Below are positions 1 to 4,549 of a stretch of DNA of 5,006 bases, piece by piece. The notes beneath the pieces were generated by a model. It was given only the letters and a program-made list of their open reading frames with translations. It made no database searches and had not been told where the DNA came from. The translations under genes were made by a program, and so were the position numbers. The stretch comes from an uncultured Chloroflexota bacterium (GTDB taxonomy: Bacteria; Chloroflexota; Dehalococcoidia; UBA2979). Positions within the stretch are counted from its first letter, which is position 1; each line of letters begins with the position of its first letter. Location of the stretch: positions 1-5,006 of the forward strand of contig CADEHD010000168.1 in assembly GCA_902827055.1 (NCBI GenBank). The letters run 5' to 3'.

Positions 1-682
1 CCATGGCGCGGGCCGGGGCCAGCAACGCCTCGAGGTCCACACCCGCGAGCGCGGCCGCGACCAGCCCGAAGTACGTCAGCGCCGAATAGCGCCCCCCGAT
101 GTCCTCGGGGTTGAGGAAGACCTCGGTGAACTGGCGCTCGCGAGCGAGTCGTTCGAGTCCCGAGCCGGGGTCGGTGATCGCCACGAACTGCGCGCCGTGC
201 GGCGCCCGACCCCAGAAGTACTCGGCGTGGGACAGCGTCTCGATGGTGCCACCCGACTTGCTCGCCACGACGAACAACGTCCGCTCGAGCGGCGCGCCGG
301 CCTCGATGGCCGCTACCTGCGCCGGGTCGGTCGAATCGAGCACCTCGATGGCGAGCGCACCGGGCGCGCGCCCGTACGTGGCGAACAGCACCTCGGGCGC
401 CAGGCTCGACCCGCCCATGCCCAGCAGGACGGCCCGCTCGAACCCCGCCGCCGCGATGCGCCGCGCGAAGGCGGTGAGGCGTTCGATCTCCTTGCTGAAC
501 CGCTCGGGCGCGTCCAGCCACCCGAGGCGATTCGCGATCTCAGTGGGCTCGGGGTGCCAGAGGGTGTGATCACGCTCCCAGACCCGAGCGATGACGCGCT
601 CGGCGCGCATGCGGTCCAGCCGCTCGCGCAGGGCCCCCTGGAGCACGGGCGGCAGCGTCGAGCCGGGCACAGTGGCGGTCAT
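1..682 (-). CDS. pgi: Glucose-6-phosphate isomerase, N-terminal 227 residues (runs off left edge)
   Basis: This enzyme interconverts glucose-6-phosphate and fructose-6-phosphate in the cytoplasm, linking glycolysis with the pentose phosphate products of the genes upstream. Translating the minus strand from the ATG at 682-680 gives an open frame to the window edge. Phosphoglucose isomerase SIS-fold motifs occur in order: LLGMGGSSLAPEV (about residues 86-98), DSTDP (116-120), the phosphate-binding loop ASKSGGTIET (140-149), AITDPGSGL (168-176) and the signature DIGGRYSALT (194-203). The second half, with the remaining catalytic residues, lies outside the window. The start is fixed by a GGAG (complement of 689-692) six bases upstream and by the ATGA overlap with the transaldolase stop, which implies translational coupling. 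Sequence style resembles the PGI half of known fused transaldolase/PGI proteins, but here the two are separate frames. Confidence 0.93.
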   Translation of the reverse strand, partial: MTATVPGSTLPPVLQGALRERLDRMRAERVIARVWERDHTLWHPEPTEIANRLGWLDAPERFSKEIERLTAFARRIAAAGFERAVLLGMGGSSLAPEVLFATYGRAPGALAIEVLDSTDPAQVAAIEAGAPLERTLFVVASKSGGTIETLSHAEYFWGRAPHGAQFVAITDPGSGLERLARERQFTEVFLNPEDIGGRYSALTYFGLVAAALAGVDLEALLAPARAM

Positions 683-1788
683 GAGCGGCTCCGCACGGTG
701 CCGAGCGCGTCACGCACGCGGTCGAGCAGCGTGTCGAAGTCCTTCTGGAATGCGGCCAGGCCCTCGACGAGGAGCTGGGCCGTGACCTGCTCGAGGTGTA
801 CGCCGGCGCTCTCGAGGCCAGAGAGCGTCGTGGCGGCTCCCTCGAGGTCCACGGCGGGGACGGGTGTACCGTCCCCGTGGTCCAGGAACGCCTCGATGGT
901 GGGTAGCGGCAGAGTGTTCACGGTCTCCGGGAGCACCAGGCGGTCGACGTAGAGCACGTCGCTGTACGCCGCGTTCTTCGTGCCGGTGGAACCCCACAGT
1001 GGCCGCTGCACGCGCGCGCCCGCCTGCGCCAGCGCCTTCCAGCGCGGACTCGCGCGGAGCGCCTCGAATCGCTGGTAGGCCGCCAGGGCGTTCGCGACGG
1101 CGGCTCGGCCGCGCAGCTCGGAGCCCTCGGGGAGCTGGGGGTCGACCGCGGTGTCGACGCGCGACACGAAGAACGAGGCGACCCCGGCGACGTTGTCGAC
1201 CGGCTGTCCCGCGGCCCGGCGTGCCTCGAGGCCGGCGATGTACGCCTCGGCGAACCCGGCGTACTGGTCCACCGAGAACAGCAGGGTGTTGTTGACGTTC
1301 ACGCCGGCCTCGATGAGCCGGCGCGTGGTCTCGATGCCGGCCTCGGTCCCCGGCACCTTGATCATGAGGTTGGGGCGATCCACGAGGGCCACGAGCCGCA
1401 GCGCCTCCGCGACGCTCCGCTCGGTGTCATCCTCGATGCCGGGCGGCAGCTCGAACGAGACGAACCCGTCGGCCCCGGCGGTCGCCGCGTAGATCCCCGC
1501 GAAGTGGTCGGCGGCCCGCCGGATGTCCTCCGATGCGAGTCGCACGAACGCCTCGTATGGGTCCGTGACGCCCTCGGCGGCCAGCGCCGCGAGCGGCGCG
1601 TCGTAGTCGCTCGAGCCGGCGATCGCCTTCGAGAAGATCGAGGGGTTCGAGGTCAGGCCCTGCACCACGCCGCCCTCGATCAGGCGGGCGAGGTCGCCGC
1701 TGTCGAGCAATGGGCGGCTGATGAAGTCGAGCCAGATGCTCTGTTTCGCCGCGCGCAGGCGCTGCAGCGATGGTGGCTGTCCGGTCAT
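679..1788 (-). CDS. tal: Transaldolase
   Basis: Transaldolase moves a dihydroxyacetone unit between sedoheptulose-7-phosphate and glyceraldehyde-3-phosphate, giving erythrose-4-phosphate and fructose-6-phosphate. The 369-residue protein has the length of the longer bacterial/actinobacterial type and looks complete. Visible motifs are SIWLDFISR (17-25, with the conserved Asp21), GLTSNPSIF (44-52), NLMIKVPGT (140-148, where Lys144 is the expected Schiff-base lysine), VNVNNTLLFS (163-172), FFVSRVDTAVD (206-216), LWGSTGTKN (264-272) and VNTLP (290-294). The ATG at 1788-1786 has a GGGAG (complement of 1794-1798) five bases upstream. It follows rpiB after 54 bp and its TGA overlaps the pgi start by four bases. 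Nothing in it looks broken, and identification is firm from the active-site blocks. Confidence 0.96.
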   Translation of the reverse strand: MTGQPPSLQRLRAAKQSIWLDFISRPLLDSGDLARLIEGGVVQGLTSNPSIFSKAIAGSSDYDAPLAALAAEGVTDPYEAFVRLASEDIRRAADHFAGIYAATAGADGFVSFELPPGIEDDTERSVAEALRLVALVDRPNLMIKVPGTEAGIETTRRLIEAGVNVNNTLLFSVDQYAGFAEAYIAGLEARRAAGQPVDNVAGVASFFVSRVDTAVDPQLPEGSELRGRAAVANALAAYQRFEALRASPRWKALAQAGARVQRPLWGSTGTKNAAYSDVLYVDRLVLPETVNTLPLPTIEAFLDHGDGTPVPAVDLEGAATTLSGLESAGVHLEQVTAQLLVEGLAAFQKDFDTLLDRVRDALGTVRSRS

Positions 1789-1793
1789 GGCTA

Positions 1794-1798
1794 CTCCC
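1794..1798 (-). promoter_or_regulatory. Ribosome binding site of tal
   Basis: Read on the minus strand this is GGGAG, five bases before the ATG of the transaldolase gene. It supports that ATG as the start. Confidence 0.6.
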
Positions 1799-1808
1799 GG
1801 GTCGGTCT

Positions 1809-1829
1809 ACGTCGCGACGGCCGCGACGT
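1809..1829. repeat. Perfect 8-bp inverted repeat in the rpiB-tal gap
   Basis: ACGTCGCG (1809-1816) and CGCGACGT (1822-1829) pair perfectly around a five-base loop. A second copy of the palindrome GTCGCGAC, first at 1811-1818, lies at 1834-1841, next to the rpiB stop. No T-tract follows on either strand, so this is not an ordinary intrinsic terminator. It could shape mRNA processing or translation between rpiB and tal, or be chance in GC-rich DNA. Confidence 0.4.
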
Positions 1830-1842
1830 GTGTGTCGCGACC

Positions 1843-2313
1843 CTAGGGTTGGCCGAAGCGGTCCTCCAGCGCGATGACTTTTCGCAGCCGTCGGTGGAAG
1901 CGCTCCTCGTTCGAGAATACCGCGCCCGCGAATGCGCGCACGATCTCGCGCGCCAGCTGCGCCCCGACGACACGCCCGCCGAGGCAGAGCACGTTCATGT
2001 CGTCGTCCTCGACACCCTGGTGCGCGGAGAACGTGTCGTGACACGTGCCGGCGCGCACGCCTCGGACCTTGTTGGCCGCGACGCAGGCCCCGACGCCGCT
2101 GCCGCAGACGATGACGCCCCGGTCGGCGTCCCCGGTCGTCACGGCTCGCGCGACGACCTCGGCGATGTCCGGGTAGTCGACGGGGGTCTCGTCGTGCACC
2201 CCCACGTCCACGACCTCGAGGCCGAGCGCCTGCAGCTCGGTGATGACCGCGCCCTTGAGGGCGAAACCGGCGTGGTCGCAGCCGACCACGAACTTTCGCG
2301 GCGCCGATGTCAC
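1843..2313 (-). CDS. rpiB: Ribose-5-phosphate isomerase B (RpiB/LacAB family)
   Basis: The enzyme interconverts ribose-5-phosphate and ribulose-5-phosphate, feeding transketolase and transaldolase encoded on either side. At 156 residues it matches the family length. Motifs are VVGCDHAG (9-16), VDYPD (45-49), VICGSGVGACVAANK region (68-82, with Cys70 as the expected catalytic cysteine) and SAHQGVEDDDMNVLCLGGR (96-114). Having cysteine in the CGSG loop puts it with the E. coli-like type, not the mycobacterial type that uses a glutamate. By ungapped comparison with E. coli RpiB from memory, the residue aligned with the E. coli active-site His99 is an aspartate here (Asp103), while other histidines (92, 98) lie nearby. 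The start is GTG at 2313-2311, preceded by AGGTGG at a rather short four-base spacing. Family members also act on other aldose/ketose phosphates, but the neighbours favour the pentose phosphate role. Confidence 0.93.
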   Translation of the reverse strand: MTSAPRKFVVGCDHAGFALKGAVITELQALGLEVVDVGVHDETPVDYPDIAEVVARAVTTGDADRGVIVCGSGVGACVAANKVRGVRAGTCHDTFSAHQGVEDDDMNVLCLGGRVVGAQLAREIVRAFAGAVFSNEERFHRRLRKVIALEDRFGQP

Positions 2314-2334
2314 CTGGCCACCTGCGTCCCCTGT

Positions 2335-2355
2335 GTCACGTGCTGCGTCACGTGC
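2335..2355. repeat. Two direct copies of GTCACGTGC between tkt and rpiB
   Basis: GTCACGTGC occurs at 2335-2343 and again at 2347-2355, separated by TGC, and each copy contains the palindrome CACGTG. They sit in the 57-bp gap between the transketolase stop and the rpiB start. A 12-bp period places the sites just over one helical turn apart, so a regulator site is conceivable, but nothing ties it to a known protein. Confidence 0.35.
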
Positions 2356-2370
2356 CTCATCCGCCCGTCC

Positions 2371-3303
2371 TCAAGCGCCGGGCGAGCGCCGCAGCAGCGC
2401 CTCCGCGCGCGCGAGCACGCTCGCCTCGTCGAAGCCGAACCGGGCCATGATCTCCTTCTCGGACGCGGACGCCCCGAACTCATCGAGGGCCACGATGTCG
2501 CCATCGGCACCTACCCAGCGGTGCCACCCGAGCGACGCGGCGGCCTCGATGGAGAGGCGCGGGACCCCGGGCGGCAGGAGCTCGCCGATGTACGCGGCCG
2601 GCTGTTCGTCCAGGAGCTCCCAGCTCGGCATGCTCACCACGCGCACGTGCCGGCCGGCGGCCTGCAGCTGCGCGCGCACGGCGAGCGCCAGCGACACCTC
2701 GGAACCGGTCGCGAGCAGCACCAGCTCGGGCGCGCCGCCCTCGGCGTCGGCCACCACGTAGCCACCGCGCCGGACTCCCGCCCTGACTGCGGCGAGGTCC
2801 TCGAGGATCGGCAAGCCCTGCCGTGAGAGGACGAACGCGGTCGGCCCCTCGCGCTGGAGCGCCACGCGCCACGCCTCGGCGGTCTCATTGCCATCGGCGG
2901 GGCGCAGCACCGCCAGCCCGGGCATCGCGCGGAGCGACGCCAGGTGCTCGACGGGCTGGTGCGTCGGTCCGTCCCCACCGAGGCCGATCGTGTCGTGCGT
3001 GAACACGAAGATCGACCCGACGCGCTGCAGCGCAGCGAGGCGGATGGCGGGCCGCATGTAGTCGGAGAAGATGAGGAAGGTGGCCGCGAACGGGCGCACG
3101 CCACCGTGGAGCGCCATCCCGTTCGTGATCTGTCCCATCGCGTGCTCGCGGACGCCGAAGCGCAGCTGGCGCCCTCCGGGGTTCGCGCCGCTGAAGTTCG
3201 TGTCGCCGACCAGCTGCACGCCGTTCGACTCGGTCAGGTCGGCCGAGCCACCGATGATGCTCGGCACGCGCTGCGCGAGGCCGTTCAGGACGCGACCGGA
3301 TGC
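2371..3303 (-). CDS. tkt: Transketolase, C-terminal 310 residues only (5' end missing at a junction)
   Basis: Transketolase moves two-carbon units between pentose phosphates using thiamine diphosphate. The C-terminal end is intact, with TGA at 2373-2371. Counting from the first homologous residue (codon at 3303-3301), I see IIGGSADLTESN (16-27), the pyrimidine-domain GVREHAM (50-56, with the catalytic Glu53 that activates the cofactor), FTHDTIGLGGDGPTHQP (101-117, transketolase signature 2), SRQGLP (160-165) and LLATGSEVSLAL (196-207). A full enzyme is about 650-670 residues, so the N-terminal half, which holds the diphosphate-binding GDG motif, is absent. Homology stops at Ala-Ser-Gly, where the family normally reads Arg-Lys-Ala-Ser-Gly. 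The frame stays open to 3951, but that stretch is antisense to a plus-strand gene and has no transketolase features. There is no credible start near 3303. The fragment lacks key parts and should not be active alone. It differs from natural split transketolases, because this sequence style belongs to the single-chain form. Confidence 0.9.
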   Translation of the reverse strand, partial: ASGRVLNGLAQRVPSIIGGSADLTESNGVQLVGDTNFSGANPGGRQLRFGVREHAMGQITNGMALHGGVRPFAATFLIFSDYMRPAIRLAALQRVGSIFVFTHDTIGLGGDGPTHQPVEHLASLRAMPGLAVLRPADGNETAEAWRVALQREGPTAFVLSRQGLPILEDLAAVRAGVRRGGYVVADAEGGAPELVLLATGSEVSLALAVRAQLQAAGRHVRVVSMPSWELLDEQPAAYIGELLPPGVPRLSIEAAASLGWHRWVGADGDIVALDEFGASASEKEIMARFGFDEASVLARAEALLRRSPGA

Positions 3304-3313
3304 GACGCACGCT

Positions 3314-3341
3314 GTCGTCGGCCGCAGGCGGCGCCGACGAC
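3314..3341. repeat. 9-bp perfect inverted repeat beside the junction
   Basis: GTCGTCGGC (3314-3322) and GCCGACGAC (3333-3341) form a 9-bp GC-rich stem with a ten-base loop. It starts about ten bases from the point where transketolase homology ends and finishes just before the GGAGGG of the next gene. It could fold in mRNA and affect initiation, or it could mark a fold-back site involved in the join. Confidence 0.45.
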
Positions 3342-3345
3342 GACC

Positions 3346-3351
3346 GGAGGG
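3346..3351 (+). promoter_or_regulatory. Ribosome binding site before the GTG at 3359
   Basis: GGAGGG lies seven bases before GTG 3359-3361. This decides the start. The same frame is open further upstream, but that stretch is antisense to transketolase. Confidence 0.65.
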
Positions 3352-3358
3352 CCGAACC

Positions 3359-4138
3359 GTGACCGACGACGACCGCTGGCTGCGCGACGACCTGCACCGA
3401 TTGGCCGGCTCCACGCCCGACGAAGCCGCGGGACTGACGGCCATGCGTTCGCGGGCGCGCTCGCTCCAGCGCCGACGTGCCGGCTTCGTCGGCGGCATTG
3501 CCGCGGTCGCCGCTGTGCTGGCGGGCATCGTCGCGACGCTGCGCCTCGGCGACGACGCGGCCGAGCTGCGGACGGCCGACACCGCCCCGGCCGCTGACAA
3601 CCCCGCCCCGCCATCGGGCCCCGACCAGGCGTCTGCGCCGGCCGGGCCACCGCCGGGTGACGCACCACCAGCAGCCCCGGCCGCTGCCGCTCCCCGCCCG
3701 GCCGGCGGAGGAGGGGGAGGCTCGCTGTCACAGGCTGCCGTCACCAGCGCCTGGGGTCCCCTGCTCGACGCCCTCAGCCAGAAGGTCCGGGCCCGCTTCA
3801 AGGGGGGCAGGATCACCACGGTCGACCCCGGCTCGATCACTTTCGGGGTGCCCAACGCCATCGCCCGAGACCGCTGCCTCCAGGTCTCGGCCGACCTCGA
3901 AGCCGCCCTGGCCCAGCACTTCGGCCAACCCGTCCAGGTCCATGTGGTCATCGACGATCAGGCGTCGGCCCCGATCGACGTCGCCCGCATCGAGCCCCGC
4001 CCCGTGGCCAACGCCCCGAGCGACCTCGACGAAGACGTCGGCCCCGTCTCCGAGCTGGTCGACGCCACAGACCAGTCGGCCAACGGCATAGACCGCCTCA
4101 CCAAGGCCTTCCCCGGCTCCGAGGTGATCGATGCCTAG
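3359..4138 (+). CDS. Hybrid ORF: anti-sigma-like membrane N-terminus joined in frame to the DnaX (tau) C-terminal domain
   Basis: The ORF encodes 259 residues in three parts. Residues 1-40 are charged, with a TPDEAAGLTAMRSRAR segment and a basic RRR end. Residues 41-61 form one hydrophobic membrane segment (AGFVGGIAAVAAVLAGIVATL). This short-cytoplasmic-plus-one-helix layout resembles the small membrane proteins found after ECF sigma factors. Residues about 65-121 are a Pro/Ala/Gly linker ending in six glycines. Residues about 125-259 resemble the C-terminus of actinobacterial DNA polymerase III gamma/tau: AWGPLLDALSQKVRARF (131-147), a FGVPNAIARDRC block (162-173), EAALAQHFGQPV (181-192), and the typical ending IDRLTKAFPGSEV (244-256). 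The DnaX AAA+ clamp-loader ATPase is missing. The ebfC-recR genes that follow are the usual dnaX neighbours, which supports the assignment. The ORF has a good GGAGGG and a GTG start, but the combination is unexpected for one natural protein. Probably two genes joined within the low-complexity linker; a true fusion is possible but less likely. Confidence 0.75.
   Translation: MTDDDRWLRDDLHRLAGSTPDEAAGLTAMRSRARSLQRRRAGFVGGIAAVAAVLAGIVATLRLGDDAAELRTADTAPAADNPAPPSGPDQASAPAGPPPGDAPPAAPAAAAPRPAGGGGGGSLSQAAVTSAWGPLLDALSQKVRARFKGGRITTVDPGSITFGVPNAIARDRCLQVSADLEAALAQHFGQPVQVHVVIDDQASAPIDVARIEPRPVANAPSDLDEDVGPVSELVDATDQSANGIDRLTKAFPGSEVIDA
3731..4138 (+). other. dnaX: Region encoding the DnaX tau C-terminal domain
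   Basis: This is the part of the hybrid ORF that I assign to the native dnaX gene. In a full tau protein this region follows the ATPase and collar domains and a flexible Pro-rich linker, and it contacts the polymerase core and helicase in the replisome. Alanine codons from here on are almost all GCC (18 of the 20 after codon 125), matching ebfC and recR and unlike the first 68 codons of the ORF. The left limit is approximate because the linker is low in complexity. Confidence 0.72.
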
Positions 4139-4183
4139 CCGGCAGCGGCCGACACAACGCCATCCCGCCCACCCCATCACCAC

Positions 4184-4188
4184 AGGAG
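4184..4188 (+). promoter_or_regulatory. Ribosome binding site of ebfC
   Basis: AGGAG lies seven bases before the ATG at 4196, in the 57-bp gap after the dnaX tail. The rest of the gap is C-rich, and I see no promoter or terminator in it. Confidence 0.65.
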
Positions 4189-4195
4189 CCACCCG

Positions 4196-4549
4196 ATGAG
4201 CGACAACGGAGGGTTCGACATCTCCAGCCTGCTGGAGCAGGCCCAGGCCGTGCAGCAGCAGCTGCAGGAGGCCCAGGAGGCCCAGGCCGCCACCATCGTC
4301 ACCGGCTCGGCCGGCGGGGGCAAGGTGACGGTGGAGGCCACCGGCGGCGGCGAGTTCCGCCGGGTCACGATCGCCCCCGAGGTGGTCGACGCCAGCGACG
4401 TGGAGCTGCTGGAGGAGCTGGTGCTGGCCGCCATCCGCGACGTCACGGGCCAGATCGCCGACCTCCAGACCGGCGCCATGAGCGGCCTCCAGCTGCCCGA
4501 CATGGGCGGCATCGGCCGCCTCCTCGGCGGCGGAGGTGCCCCCACGTGA
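4196..4549 (+). CDS. ebfC: Nucleoid-associated protein, YbaB/EbfC family
   Basis: Members of this family are small dimeric DNA-binding proteins that coat the nucleoid and are almost always encoded between dnaX and recR, as here. The 117-residue product has the family layout. An N-terminal helix rich in Gln, Glu and Ala (about 10-33, coiled-coil-like) is followed by a beta region with KVTVEATGGGEFRRVTIAPE (43-62). Then comes the helix DVELLEELVLAAIRDV (68-83) and a Gly/Leu/Met-rich tail (about 93-117). The ATG has AGGAG at proper spacing. All fifteen alanine codons are GCC. The stop overlaps the recR start as GTGA, so the two genes are coupled. The family call is firm; a specific role in recombination or replication control is known only broadly for the family. 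Confidence 0.93.
   Translation: MSDNGGFDISSLLEQAQAVQQQLQEAQEAQAATIVTGSAGGGKVTVEATGGGEFRRVTIAPEVVDASDVELLEELVLAAIRDVTGQIADLQTGAMSGLQLPDMGGIGRLLGGGGAPT
4532..4537 (+). promoter_or_regulatory. Ribosome binding site of recR, inside the end of ebfC
   Basis: GGAGGT lies eight bases before GTG 4546-4548, within the Gly-rich end of ebfC. It selects this GTG as the recR start. Confidence 0.65.

Larger units (their letters stand above)
3300..3362 (+). pseudogene. Possible C-terminal tail of an ECF sigma factor gene, cut at the junction
   Basis: In the plus-strand frame ending at TGA 3360-3362, the 20 codons after the junction read MRRTLSSAAGGADDDRRAEP. The methionine codon itself lies at the transketolase boundary. 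The TGA overlaps the GTG start of the next gene as GTGA, the way an upstream partner gene in an operon would end. ECF sigma factors commonly end in a basic Leu-Arg-Arg stretch and are followed by a membrane anti-sigma gene, which is what the next ORF's N-terminus resembles. The fragment is too short for a firm family call, so this is inference from context. Confidence 0.25.

Noticed and set aside
197..952. Plus-strand ORF over pgi and the end of tal
   Set aside because: It is antisense to conserved active-site blocks of both enzymes and has no motif or ribosome binding site that I can see.
1504..2826. Long plus-strand ORF of 440 codons across tal, rpiB and tkt
   Set aside because: It overlaps three clearly recognised minus-strand genes and encodes Arg/His/Asp/Val-rich sequence with no motif. 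It is a shadow caused by high GC content.
2371..3303. A natural split transketolase C-terminal subunit
   Set aside because: Its sequence is of the single-chain type, it has no start codon near 3303, and the N-terminal subunit gene that normally precedes it is absent.
3290..3365. Insertion sequence or integrase attachment site as the cause of the breakpoint
   Set aside because: I found no transposase, terminal repeats, target duplication or tRNA end near the junction; the only structure is one short inverted repeat.
3304..3951. Upstream extension of the transketolase frame, giving a 526-codon minus-strand ORF
   Set aside because: The added 216 codons are antisense to the hybrid plus-strand ORF, show low-complexity Arg/Ser/Pro/Ala runs and have none of the transketolase N-terminal motifs. 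The plus strand has the ribosome binding site and recognisable domains.
4139..4195. Promoter or terminator between the dnaX tail and ebfC
   Set aside because: There is no stem followed by T-tract and no convincing -35/-10 pair; only the ribosome binding site is supportable.
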